Shown here: positions 54,386 through 64,000 of the stretch, piece by piece
How the letters are laid out: every line of letters begins with the position of its first letter
How positions within the stretch are numbered: the first letter of the stretch is position 1
NCBI GenBank assembly: GCA_026708185.1
Contig: JAPOVK010000063.1
Span: forward strand, 62,001 to 126,000
Origin: Gammaproteobacteria bacterium
GTDB taxonomy: Bacteria > Pseudomonadota > Gammaproteobacteria > Pseudomonadales > Azotimanducaceae
Reading direction: 5' to 3'
Length of the DNA stretch: 64,000 nucleotides
Translations under genes and position numbers: made by a program
The notes under the pieces: generated by a model
Seen by the model: only the letters and a program-made list of their open reading frames with translations
Told to the model about the DNA's origin: nothing
Databases searched by the model: none

Positions 54386-54754
54386 GTGGGCGCGGATACG
54401 CTCGAATCCAGCGGCGTGGTCCAGCAAAACCGTGCCGACGGCCGGCGGGTCATCGATTTCGGCGCACGGTACTGCCCGGGCTGCAACGGCCAATGCGGCG
54501 TTCGCTTTCGCGCGCGCCCCGTGTCCGTTCCGGAGGAAATCGAGGCGCCCCCAGGCGCCGACGTCGTCGTCACGGCCTCGGCACGTGGGCTGCGACGCCG
54601 AGCGTTGTGGGTCTTCGGGCCGCCGCTGGTCGCCTTGGCCGCAAGCGCCGCCCTCGCCCACTTCGGCGCATGGGACGACTGGGGGCTTGCGGCGGTCGCG
54701 GGGCTCGCCATTTCCATGACGCCCGTCTTGGCACGCTTGAAGTACGCCGCGTAG
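54386..54754 (+). CDS. rseC: RseC/MucC-like membrane protein
   Basis: A 122-residue protein. The cysteine cluster C-x2-C-x3-C ([14 protein letters not shown]) and two following hydrophobic segments ([34 protein letters not shown]) match RseC/MucC, which is a positive regulator in the sigma-E operon and is linked to SoxR reduction. It is shorter than E. coli RseC (159 residues). The GTG at 54386 lies 10 nt after rseB, and lepA follows after 13 nt. Confidence 0.78.
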   Translation: MGADTLESSGVVQQNRADGRRVIDFGARYCPGCNGQCGVRFRARPVSVPEEIEAPPGADVVVTASARGLRRRALWVFGPPLVALAASAALAHFGAWDDWGLAAVAGLAISMTPVLARLKYAA

Positions 54755-54767
54755 GAGCGCCAAGGAA

Positions 54768-56553
<1,786 letters not shown>

Positions 56554-56567
<14 letters not shown>

Positions 56568-57255
56568 GGCGCGCTTGGCAGCAACGCAGAATCGGCTAGG
56601 CACGCTGGAACGCCGCCTGGGCTACGTGTTCCGGGACCGGGGACTCCTGCGCAGGGCGCTGACGCACAAGAGTGCGGGCGCGGACAACTTCGAACGCTTC
56701 GAGTTTCTCGGCGACGCCGCGCTCGGCTTCGTCGTCGGCCGGATGTTGTTCGATGCACTGCCCGACGCCAGCGAACATCGCTTGACCCTGATGCGCGCGA
56801 GCCTGGTCCACGGCGGCAGCCTAGCCAAGGTGGCCAAGCACTTGGGTCTCGGTGCGTTTCTTGAACTCGGCGCCGGCGAGCGCAAGTCGGGCGTCGCCAG
56901 GCGCACCTCCGTTCTTGCCGACGCCCTCGAAGCCGTATTCGGTGCGGTTGTCTGCGACGGTGGCATAGAGAACGCAGAGGCGGTGGCACGCCGGCTGTTC
57001 GCCGACAGGCTCGCGGTGATCGACGACGACGACCACAAGGACCCGAAGACCAGGCTCCAGGAGATCCTGCAAAGCCGTCATCTGGAAACGCCGGTCTACG
57101 AGGTCGTCGACCGCGCCGGCCCCGACCATGAACGGTTGTTCACCACGGTGTGCCGCGCGGATAGCCTCGGCTTGCGGGGTGAAGGCATGGGGCGGAGCCG
57201 CCGCGAGTCCGAGAAGGTCGCCGCCGCAGCCGTCCTTGACCAAATGGCCGACTAG
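56554..57255 (+). CDS. rnc: ribonuclease III
   Basis: RNase III cleaves double-stranded RNA in rRNA processing. The 233-residue protein shows [16 protein letters not shown] (catalytic Glu and Asp), [29 protein letters not shown] with the second acidic pair, and a C-terminal double-stranded RNA-binding domain ([23 protein letters not shown]). The ATG at 56554 lies inside lepA; 56533 is an alternative ATG in frame. Confidence 0.95.
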
Positions 57256-57292
57256 AGAGCGCCCGGTGTTTGTTGACAGGCGGTCCTTTCCG

Positions 57293-57339
57293 GGAGAAAC
57301 GCGTAGCGTTTCTCCAACGAGTCGCCGCAAGGCGACTCG
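57293..57339 (+). repeat. double-hairpin repeat (family 2) before era
   Basis: Hairpin 2 is GGAGAAACGC-GTA-GCGTTTCTCC at 57293-57315 and hairpin 1 is CGAGTCGCC-GCAA-GGCGACTCG at 57318-57339. Hairpin 1 faces the era start, 9 nt away. The orientation relative to the gene is the same as at frr. Confidence 0.9.
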
Positions 57340-57348
57340 CATCGATCC

Positions 57349-58242
57349 ATGAGCCGTTGCGGGCACGTCGCGCTGGCCGGTCGCCCAAACGTCGGCAAGT
57401 CGACGCTGATGAACCACCTTCTCGGCGTCAAGCTCTCGATCACATCCCGCAAGCCGCAAACGACCCGTCACGCGCTGATCGGCATCCTCAACCGCGAGGA
57501 CGCCCAGGTGATCTTCGTCGACACGCCCGGAATCCACGTCCCGCGACGAGCCTTGAACCGCTACATGGTCGGCCAAGCGGTCGGCTCGCTCACCGGCGTG
57601 GATCTCGCCGTGATGCTCATCGAAGCCTCGGGCTGGCAGGCCGGCGACGACGTCGTGCTCGATCGGATCGCCAAGGCCGACGTGCCGTGTCTTTGCGCCA
57701 TCAACAAGATCGACCGTCTGCGGGCCAAGGACCGTCTGCTGCCGCTGATCGACGATATTCGGCACCGGCACGACTTCGAGGCCATCGTGCCGGTCTCCGC
57801 GCTGCGCAACGCCGCTCTCGACGTTCTGGCCACCGAGATCATCGAGCGCCTGCCCGAAGGGCCGCCGCTGTATGGCGACGATGCGCTCACCGACCGACCG
57901 CTCGAGTTCCTGATCGGCGAGATCGTCCGCGAGAAGGCCATGCGCCGGCTCGGTGCGGAACTGCCCCACCAGACCGCCGTCACCGTGGAGGACATCACCC
58001 GCAAGCCGGGCTGCGCCGATGTCCATGCGGTAATATACGTCGAGCGTGCTTCGCAAAAGCGGATCGCCATCGGCAAGGGGGGCACGATGCTGAAGTCAAT
58101 TGGCGAAGACGCCCGCAAAGACATAGAAGCGTTGCTCGCCGAAAAAGCCATGTTGAGGCTATGGGTGAAGGTCGCGCCGCACTGGAGCGAGCGTGCCGGG
58201 ACCCTGACTCGACTCGGCTACCGAGCCCCTCCCAAGGGATAG
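57349..58242 (+). CDS. era: GTPase Era
   Basis: Era is an essential GTPase of 16S rRNA maturation. The 297-residue protein has GRPNVGKSTLMNHLLG, SRKPQTTRH, DTPGIHVPRRALNR, NKIDRL and a C-terminal KH domain (ERASQKRIAIGKGG, SIGEDARKDIEALL). The ATG at 57349 has no Shine-Dalgarno sequence, because the repeat element occupies the leader up to 9 nt before it. recO follows 6 nt after the stop. Confidence 0.97.
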   Translation: MSRCGHVALAGRPNVGKSTLMNHLLGVKLSITSRKPQTTRHALIGILNREDAQVIFVDTPGIHVPRRALNRYMVGQAVGSLTGVDLAVMLIEASGWQAGDDVVLDRIAKADVPCLCAINKIDRLRAKDRLLPLIDDIRHRHDFEAIVPVSALRNAALDVLATEIIERLPEGPPLYGDDALTDRPLEFLIGEIVREKAMRRLGAELPHQTAVTVEDITRKPGCADVHAVIYVERASQKRIAIGKGGTMLKSIGEDARKDIEALLAEKAMLRLWVKVAPHWSERAGTLTRLGYRAPPKG

Positions 58243-58248
58243 GCCGTG

Positions 58249-58974
58249 ATGCTGCCTCCCGCCAAAGACCAGCCTGCCTACGTCCTCCACCGACGCGCAT
58301 TCCGAGAGACGAGCGCGATCGTCGAGTTGCTGACCCGGGATTACGGGCGCGTCGCAGCCGTGGTCCGGGGCGTCAAGGCGAGCGGTCGACCGCGCATGAG
58401 CATCGAGCCCTTCACGAAGATCGAGGTCGCTTGGCGCGGCCGGGGTCAAATGGTCACGGCGATCGGCAGCGAGGCGGTCCAGGCCACGCACCTTACCGGA
58501 GACGCCCTCTTCGCCGGGCTCTATGTCAACGAGCTGCTCATCAAGACCTTGGAACCCCAGGAACCCGTGGAGAGCGTCTTTCGCCACTACGGCACCACAT
58601 TGACCGCCCTTGCCGTCGAGAATGACCTTGAGCCCGCTCTGCGGCGCTTCGAGAAGAGCCTGCTGGACGAACTCGGCTACGGGCTGGTGTTCGATGTCGA
58701 TGTCAAGACCGGGCTGCCGATCGAAGCCCACAAGATCTACCGGCCGGTGGATGGCGAAGGCTTCCAACACACCGGGAACGGCGCCGCCGAGGGCGAGGCG
58801 ACCTTGACCGGTGCGGAAATCGCCGCCATCGCCAACGGCGACTTCACCGACAACCGAGCGCGCGCCGGTGCGAAACTGGTGTTGCGTCGCGCCCTTCGGC
58901 AGCGGCTCGCTGGCAAACGGCTCAATACCCGCCAGCTTTTCGCGCGCCGTCCGGGCCAGCAGGTCAATGTCTAG
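58249..58974 (+). CDS. recO: DNA repair protein RecO
   Basis: RecO loads RecA on gaps with RecR. The 241-residue protein has the OB-fold start (YVLHRRAFRETSAIVELLTRDYG, GVKASGRPRMSIEPFTKIEV), the helical middle (LYVNELLIKTLEPQEPVESVF, RRFEKSLLDELGYGL) and the C-terminal KLVLRRALRQRLAGKRLNTRQLF. The ATG at 58249 has AAGGGA upstream; GTG at 58246 is in frame. Its end overlaps the relA start. Confidence 0.93.
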   Translation: MLPPAKDQPAYVLHRRAFRETSAIVELLTRDYGRVAAVVRGVKASGRPRMSIEPFTKIEVAWRGRGQMVTAIGSEAVQATHLTGDALFAGLYVNELLIKTLEPQEPVESVFRHYGTTLTALAVENDLEPALRRFEKSLLDELGYGLVFDVDVKTGLPIEAHKIYRPVDGEGFQHTGNGAAEGEATLTGAEIAAIANGDFTDNRARAGAKLVLRRALRQRLAGKRLNTRQLFARRPGQQVNV

Positions 58975-60904
58975 CTTCAACCCCGCCCTGCCGCGCCTTT
59001 CGAACGGCGAACCCGACATGGATGTCTGGCTCGACGAAGCGTCGCAGTTCTCTCCAACGGCGCGGCAGAAGGCCGTCGCGGTGTTCGAGCTGCTGACGGA
59101 GCCCGAGTCCCGACATCTGGGCCTAGCCGTCGTCGAACTGCTTCTCGAGCTTAAAATGGACATCACCACCGTGATGGCGGGGATGACGACCTTCGCGGTG
59201 CAGCGCGGCACCCTCGAGGTCGATCAACTTCCCCCCGACACAGGGGCGCTGGTGAACTCGGTTCTCCCACTGGCCGCCACCAACGTACTGGCGTTTAGCA
59301 ATTCGGCGGTCTTGGCGAGCGAGTCGAAGAGCCAGACCGACAACGTCCGCGGCATGCTCATTGCGTTGATCGACGATCCGCGCGTTGCAGTCATCAAGCT
59401 CGCCGAGCGCGTCGTCGCCTTGCGCGATGCGAAGCAGCGTGAGGACATGAGCCGCTGGGTGATTGCCCAGGAAGCGATGGAATTCTATGCGCCCCTCGCG
59501 GGCCGACTCGGCATCTGGGGCCTGAAATGGAACCTCGAGGATCTCGCCTTCAGCGTCCTCCACCCCGTCGAGTACCGGGAGATCGCCGCTAAGCTCACCA
59601 CACGTCGCGACGAACGCGAACGCCACGTCGAGGCGATCCGCCAGGACCTGGCGTTTCGCCTGGCCGCGGTGAACATCAACGCCGAAGTACAGGGACGTGC
59701 GAAGCACATCTACAGCATCTGGCGGAAGATGAACCACAAGTCCATCGACTTCTCTCAAGTTCGCGACGTCCAAGCCGTCCGCGTGCTGGTGGACAACGTC
59801 GAGGAATGCTACCTGGCGCTCGGTGTGGTGCACACCTCCTGGCCGCCGATTCCCGGGGAACTCGACGACTACGTCGCTTCGCCTAAGGAAAACGGCTATC
59901 GCTCGATCCACACCGCGGTGATCGGCCCCAAGGGCATCACCCTGGAGGTCCAGATCAGGACCCGTGAAATGCACGAGGAATCGGAACTCGGCGTTTGCGC
60001 GCATTGGGCGTACAAGGACGACGGCAACGGCTATGCGGGGCTCGAGACCGGCAAGGCGGAATGGCTGCGCAGCATCCTGGAGTGGCACGATGAGGTGGGG
60101 GCCGTCTTCAATGGCGGCTACGTCGGACAGGACAGAATCTTCGTCACGACGCCGGCTGGACACGTACTCGACATGGCGCCGAACGCCACGCCGTTGGACT
60201 TCGCCTACCGGGTGCACACGGAAGTCGGCCACCGTTGTCGCGGTGCTCGGGTCAATGGCCGAGAGGTTCCACTCAACCGGCGCCTCGCCACTGGCGAGTG
60301 CATCGAGATCGACACCGGCGACACCGAGGCCCCGCGTCGCGAGTGGCTGAATCCCGCGCTCGGCTACGTCAACACGGCCCGCGCGCGCACCAAGATCCAG
60401 GCCTGGTTTCGAAACCAGCTCGCCGAGTCGAACATCAACGCAGGACGGGCGTTGCTGGAAGAAACCCTTGGCAGGCTGGGTCTGTCCCAGGACTTCGGCG
60501 CGCTGGCGACCTTGGCGGGCTATCCGAGCGAGACGGACCTGCTCATGGCGGTGGGCGTCGGCGATCGATTGGTGATCGACTTGGTCAGGCTGCTTTCCAG
60601 CGCAGGCCCGGCGGAGCCGGGAACGGACCCGCGAGAGCCGGGGGCCGGTACCGGGACGTTCCACGAGTTCGTCGTGCGCGGCAACGATCGCGACGGCTTG
60701 CTCCGGGACATCACGAGCGCCGTGGCCGAACGGTCGATTTCGGTCGTGGCCGCGAACGCGCGCGTGGACGTCGCCACGCAAACCGCCACCATCACCATGG
60801 AGCTGCACGTCGACGAGCTGTCCCAACTCGCACAGGCCGTGGACGACATCCAGCGCACCCCCGACGTGCTCACCGTGCGACGCAAGCGCGCCGTCGACGA
60901 CTAG
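58967..60904 (+). CDS. relA: GTP pyrophosphokinase RelA
   Basis: Makes (p)ppGpp on starved ribosomes. The 645-residue protein has a degenerate N-terminal hydrolase domain without the H-D pair (LIALIDDPRVAVIKLAERVVALRDA), so it is synthetase-only. The synthetase domain is clear (GRAKHIYSIWRKMN, ASPKENGYRSIHTAVIGP, TREMHEESELGVCAHWAYK), followed by TGS (DRIFVTTPAGHVLDM, PLDFAYRVHTEVGH) and a C-terminal ACT domain (GNDRDGLLRDITSAVAERSI). The ATG at 58967 lies inside recO (8-nt overlap); an ATG at 59018 is an alternative. Confidence 0.94.
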   Translation: MSSFNPALPRLSNGEPDMDVWLDEASQFSPTARQKAVAVFELLTEPESRHLGLAVVELLLELKMDITTVMAGMTTFAVQRGTLEVDQLPPDTGALVNSVLPLAATNVLAFSNSAVLASESKSQTDNVRGMLIALIDDPRVAVIKLAERVVALRDAKQREDMSRWVIAQEAMEFYAPLAGRLGIWGLKWNLEDLAFSVLHPVEYREIAAKLTTRRDERERHVEAIRQDLAFRLAAVNINAEVQGRAKHIYSIWRKMNHKSIDFSQVRDVQAVRVLVDNVEECYLALGVVHTSWPPIPGELDDYVASPKENGYRSIHTAVIGPKGITLEVQIRTREMHEESELGVCAHWAYKDDGNGYAGLETGKAEWLRSILEWHDEVGAVFNGGYVGQDRIFVTTPAGHVLDMAPNATPLDFAYRVHTEVGHRCRGARVNGREVPLNRRLATGECIEIDTGDTEAPRREWLNPALGYVNTARARTKIQAWFRNQLAESNINAGRALLEETLGRLGLSQDFGALATLAGYPSETDLLMAVGVGDRLVIDLVRLLSSAGPAEPGTDPREPGAGTGTFHEFVVRGNDRDGLLRDITSAVAERSISVVAANARVDVATQTATITMELHVDELSQLAQAVDDIQRTPDVLTVRRKRAVDD

Positions 60905-60951
60905 GCGAATCGCCTGACGGCGATTCGATGGAGAACGCTTGCGCGTTCTCC
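60905..60951 (+). repeat. double-hairpin repeat (family 2) after relA
   Basis: Hairpin 1 is CGAATCGCC-TGAC-GGCGATTCG at 60906-60927 and hairpin 2 is GGAGAACGC-TTGC-GCGTTCTCC at 60930-60951. It starts directly at the relA stop and is followed by CGGCGGGGG. TACAAT at 61029-61034 upstream of adk is a possible -10. Confidence 0.9.
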
Positions 60952-61067
60952 CGGCGGGGGTTGCGGAAGCTTCCGCTCAAGCGTAGAGATCGGGCGCCGT
61001 CGGAGGCCCGGGACGCAAGCGGCTTGGGTACAATCCGGGGCCATCGCCTTTTCGGTTTCGCCTCTCC

Positions 61068-61745
61068 ATGAGACTTATCCTGTTGGGCCCTCCCGGCGCG
61101 GGAAAGGGGACCCAGGCGGCCTTCGTCTGCCGCAAGCTCGTCATTCCGCAGATTTCCACCGGGGAGATGCTGCGTTCCGCCATCGCCGCAGGCACCCCGC
61201 TCGGCCGGCAGGTGCAACGGGTGATGGACGCGGGCGAACTCGTTGCCGACGACACCATCGTCGACCTCGTGAAGCAACGAATCCGGGCAGACGACTGCAA
61301 AAACGGTTTTCTATTCGACGGATTCCCGCGCACGATTCCCCAGGCCGAGGCACTCGGCGAGGCCAACATCGCCATCGACCACGTCCTGGAGATCCGAGTC
61401 CCCGACGACATCGTGGTCATGCGGATCTCGGGGCGTCGCGTGCACGAAGCCAGCGGGCGAATCTACCACCTGCGGTTCGACCCGCCGCGCGTCCAGGACA
61501 CCGACGACCAAACCGGTGATGCGCTCATCCAACGCGACGACGACCAGGAAGACACGGTTCGCGAACGTCTACGGGTCTATCGCCAACAGACGCAGCCGTT
61601 GGTCGGTTTCTACCGGCGCCTCGCCGCGGCCGGAGAAATCGGGTTCTCCGCAATCGACGGCGCCGCCACGGTCGTGGAAATAGAACGTGAAATCAGCCGC
61701 GTCTTGCGTCTCCCGGGCGACCCAAATGCCAGCGGGACTAGGTGA
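61068..61745 (+). CDS. adk: adenylate kinase
   Basis: Interconverts ATP, AMP and ADP. The 225-residue protein has the P-loop [35 protein letters not shown], the LID domain ([19 protein letters not shown], without the zinc-binding cysteines) and [20 protein letters not shown]. The extra C-terminal residues are modest. It precedes the AT-hook gene by 111 nt. Confidence 0.96.
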   Translation: MRLILLGPPGAGKGTQAAFVCRKLVIPQISTGEMLRSAIAAGTPLGRQVQRVMDAGELVADDTIVDLVKQRIRADDCKNGFLFDGFPRTIPQAEALGEANIAIDHVLEIRVPDDIVVMRISGRRVHEASGRIYHLRFDPPRVQDTDDQTGDALIQRDDDQEDTVRERLRVYRQQTQPLVGFYRRLAAAGEIGFSAIDGAATVVEIEREISRVLRLPGDPNASGTR

Positions 61746-61856
61746 TCTCAAGAACCCGGCAAGCCTCGGAAAGGACAAGCGCCATTTGATATGCAGCCTT
61801 TGCCGGAATCCAATATGATTTCCGTACTCCAACGAGGCATCGCCTAGGGGACGCAG

Positions 61857-62789
61857 ATGGCGCGAGCGAAGTCGAAGGCCGAACCCACTTCCGCCAAGTC
61901 CAGCCCTACCGGGGACAAGCCGCCGGCGAAAAAACGACGCGGCAGACCGCCGAAAAGCCAACCGGGTAGCGCCACCGCGAAAAAGACACCGACCAACGGT
62001 CGAAAGAAACGTCGCGTCGGTCGACCACCGAAATCCCAAGCCGCGAAGGCCACGAAAAAGGCCACCGCGAAGTCCAGTCGAAAGACGTCACCAAAAGCCC
62101 CAACCAAGAAGCGTGTCGGTCGGCCCCCGAAGACCGCCGCCGCGAAGGCGAAAGCCACACGCGGGACCACGACCACGAGGAAGCGCGTTGGCCGGCCACG
62201 GAAAACCGTCGCCGCGGACGACGGTCGTCGCATCCCCGTTTCCGCCGCAACCACGCGTGCACTCGCCGCCGCATCCCGCGCCTCGGACGCGCTGAAAAGG
62301 GAACGCGGCGCGCTGGCGGACGCGGTGGATGCCTCGACCGCAGCGCGCGTGAAGGCGCGTGCTTCGGGCCAAAAACGCGATAAGACGCTGGCAAAGAAGG
62401 CGCGCCAGAAGGTTCAGCGGATCACCGAGAAGGTCTCCGTGCGGCGTACCGCGGCGCGGGAGGCCAAGGCCAACGTGGCGAAACTCAAGGCGCAGGATCT
62501 TCTCAACGCCCGCATGAGCAACATCGAGGTTCGACTTCGGCGCGCCGAGGATGCGGCGACCGAGCGAATTGCAGCGAAGCTCGAACGGCAAACGGAAAAA
62601 TTCCGCGCGGCGACGCTGGAACGGCTCGACAAGGTCGAAGCCCGGAAGAGCAAGAAGCGCGCCCGCAAGGCAGAGTCGGATCGTGCCGCCCTGCTGCGCA
62701 AGTTCGAGGCCACGGTGCGGGCGGCCGACGATGCCCTGGTGCCCAAGGAACGCAAAAAACGCCGACGCAGAAGGACGCGGCCCGCCTAG
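61857..62789 (+). CDS. AT-hook, histone-H1-like DNA-binding protein
   Basis: A 310-residue highly basic protein. Four AT-hook motifs lie in the N-terminal third: RRGRPPK (27-33), RRVGRPPK (52-59), KRVGRPPK (85-92) and KRVGRPRK (109-116), separated by Lys/Ala/Thr/Pro-rich linkers resembling histone H1 tails. Residues 125-300 are a charged helical region (SRASDALKRERGALADAVD, AERIAAKLERQTEKFRAATL-like), probably a coiled coil, ending in KERKKRRRRRTRP. It probably binds A/T-rich minor grooves of the chromosome, a noteworthy choice in so GC-rich a genome. AlgP-like proteins are a possible relative. Target genes are unknown. Confidence 0.85.
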   Translation: MARAKSKAEPTSAKSSPTGDKPPAKKRRGRPPKSQPGSATAKKTPTNGRKKRRVGRPPKSQAAKATKKATAKSSRKTSPKAPTKKRVGRPPKTAAAKAKATRGTTTTRKRVGRPRKTVAADDGRRIPVSAATTRALAAASRASDALKRERGALADAVDASTAARVKARASGQKRDKTLAKKARQKVQRITEKVSVRRTAAREAKANVAKLKAQDLLNARMSNIEVRLRRAEDAATERIAAKLERQTEKFRAATLERLDKVEARKSKKRARKAESDRAALLRKFEATVRAADDALVPKERKKRRRRRTRPA

Positions 62790-62795
62790 AACGAG

Positions 62796-62964
62796 TGGCA
62801 AGCCCCTCGCGCTCCCCCGCTGAGGGCTCTTTTCTTGCGAGGGGCAAGCCCCTCGCGCTCCCCCGCTGAGGGCTCTTTTCTGCGAGGGGCAAGCCCCTTG
62901 CGCTCCCCCGCTGAGGGCTTTTCTGCGAGGGGCAAGCCCCTCGCGCTCCCCCGCTGAGGGCTCT
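62796..62964 (-). repeat. tandem cluster of dispersed repeat family 1 between the AT-hook gene and moeA
   Basis: Four copies in a row, the first lacking its left half. On the plus strand each copy reads TTGCGAGGGGCAAGCCCCTCG, GCTCCCCCGCTGAGGGCT, CTTTTC. The pairing AGCCCCTC with GAGGGCT before CTTTTC is terminator-like on the plus strand, so the cluster may end transcription from the AT-hook gene. The last copy ends at the moeA stop codon. Confidence 0.9.
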
Positions 62965-64000
62965 AAGTGCGCTCGTGCGTCGGCACCGGGTGACCGGCGT
63001 CCGCCGCCAACAATAGAACGTCGACCCAGTCGCCCGCGACCAGATCGCCGGTATTCTCATCGATCACCACGAGCGCGTTCGCGTTGGCGAATGTGGCCAG
63101 CCGGTTGGATCCCTGATCGCCCGTGATCGAAACGACCAGGCCGTCATCTGTTCTGCGCACGGTGCCGCGCATGTACTCGCGGCGCCCAACCGCATGTCGA
63201 ACGCCTTCGGCCATGCGCGCCCGGAATGTCAACGGCGGTTCGGGCATGGTGCCCCCGAGAGCGTCCACCGCCGGAGCTACGAACAGCAGGTACGTGACGA
63301 TCGTCGACACCGGGTTGCCCGGTAAGCCGAAGAACAACGCATCGCCAATGCGCCCCACCGCCAACGGCTTACCCGGCTTCAGGGCGATGCGCCAAAAGTC
63401 GACGTGTCCGACCTCGGCGACCACGTCCTTGACGTAGTCCGCCTCGCCGACCGACACGCCGCCGCTGGTGATTACGACGTCGGCTACTTCGGATGCGTCG
63501 TGCAACGCGCTGCGGATCGCGTCGCGGTCGTCCGGCAGACGGCCGAAGTCGATCACGGTCGCGGCCTTTTCCCGGAGCAGCATGGAAACGGAGAACCGGT
63601 TCGAATCGTAGATCTGGCCAGCCCCGAGAGGTGCCCCGGGCTCGGCGAGTTCGTCCCCCGTTGAGAAAACCGCGACGCGGATCCTTCGATTCACGACAAC
63701 GCGTGCGATGCCGCACGCGGCGAGCCAACTCAGGTGGTAGGTGTTGAGCCGCGTGCCCGCAGTGCACAGGAGCTCACCGCAGCGCACATCGTGACCCCGA
63801 CGACGAACGTGTTGGAGAGGTCTGACCGGCGCGTCCGACGACACCGTGTCGCCATCGCCCGTCACATCCTCCTGAAGAACGACCGCGTCCGCGCCTTGCG
63901 GCATCACGGCCCCGGTGAAAACGCGGATGGCCGTCCCTGCGGACACCGGTTTCTTCGCCGGGTGACCGGCCAAACTGGCATCGACCACGCGCCAGGTCTT
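62963..64000 (-). CDS. moeA: molybdopterin molybdenumtransferase MoeA (5' end outside window)
   Basis: MoeA inserts molybdate into adenylated molybdopterin. About 345 codons are visible, open to the window edge, so the N-terminus is missing. Motifs are AIRVFTGAVMPQGADAVV, FSTGDELAEPG, IYDSNRFSVSMLL, VITSGGVSVGEADYVKDV and the RIALKPGKPLAVG, FFGLPGNPVSTIVTY region, all typical of the catalytic domain. The C-terminal domain IV is complete (RVRARMAEG-like, REYMRGTV, DQGSNRLATFANANALVV). The stop lies at the edge of a family 1 repeat cluster. Confidence 0.95.
   Translation of the reverse strand, partial: KTWRVVDASLAGHPAKKPVSAGTAIRVFTGAVMPQGADAVVLQEDVTGDGDTVSSDAPVRPLQHVRRRGHDVRCGELLCTAGTRLNTYHLSWLAACGIARVVVNRRIRVAVFSTGDELAEPGAPLGAGQIYDSNRFSVSMLLREKAATVIDFGRLPDDRDAIRSALHDASEVADVVITSGGVSVGEADYVKDVVAEVGHVDFWRIALKPGKPLAVGRIGDALFFGLPGNPVSTIVTYLLFVAPAVDALGGTMPEPPLTFRARMAEGVRHAVGRREYMRGTVRRTDDGLVVSITGDQGSNRLATFANANALVVIDENTGDLVAGDWVDVLLLAADAGHPVPTHERT

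Noticed and set aside
57273-57278. TTGACA before era as a -35 box
   Set aside because: No -10 lies at 15-19 nt; the expected place falls in the stem of the repeat element.
58811-58966. N-terminal extension of RelA within recO
   Set aside because: The sequence overlaps the recO coding region in another frame and has no RelA-like residues. The conserved RelA segment begins later.

Overview
The window is a GC-rich stretch of a gammaproteobacterial chromosome. Several blocks follow gene orders I know from Pseudomonas-like gammaproteobacteria: hom-dsbC-xerD near recJ, rpsP-rimM-trmD-rplS next to ffh, guaB-guaA-tadA, rpsU-yqeY-dnaG-rpoD, and rpoE-rseA-rseB-rseC-lepA-rnc-era-recO. Between them sits accessory material: three PIN-type toxin-antitoxin pairs, a phytanoyl-CoA dioxygenase-like enzyme, an enolase-superfamily enzyme, an intradiol dioxygenase and a copper-monooxygenase fusion. 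This mixture is common in free-living or host-associated marine gammaproteobacteria, but no species can be named from sequence alone.

Layout. 1-4.1 kb: recJ (cut by the window edge), an enolase-superfamily enzyme, a C39-like protein and a PIN toxin-antitoxin pair. 4.3-9.6 kb, minus strand: hom, dsbC, xerD, then rpsP-rimM-trmD-rplS. 9.6-15.3 kb: a second toxin-antitoxin pair, an unknown secreted protein, ffh, an animal-type aromatic amino acid hydroxylase with an ACT domain, an SDR and a DUF2784 protein. 15.3-23.5 kb: leuA, purT, a gamma-carbonic-anhydrase-like gene, a Nudix gene and purL. 23.5-34 kb: accessory genes, including an alpha-E/ATP-grasp pair, PhyH, HAD, a third toxin-antitoxin pair and a frameshifted deacetylase. 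34-44 kb: tadA, guaA, guaB, the copper-monooxygenase fusion and rpsU-yqeY-dnaG-rpoD. 44.2-49.5 kb: a complete signalling set (binding protein, histidine kinase, REC-PP2C phosphatase, RsbW-type kinase, STAS protein). 49.6-51.7 kb: an intron-containing tRNA, a hairpin repeat array, frr and pyrH. 51.9-62.8 kb: the sigma-E operon, lepA-rnc-era-recO, relA, adk and an AT-hook protein. The window closes inside moeA.

The most unusual features are non-coding. (1) The tRNA with anticodon CAT at 49630-50002 is split in its anticodon loop by a 296-nt group I intron of the type known from the Azoarcus tRNA-Ile gene. (2) A dispersed palindromic repeat (stem GCGAGGGG/CCCCTCGC) lies inside or at the end of three open reading frames and occurs as a tandem cluster before moeA, much like Rickettsia palindromic elements. 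(3) A second repeat family has two adjacent hairpins whose stems covary between copies. Copies abut the starts of frr and era, the stop of relA and the 5' side of the intron-bearing tRNA.
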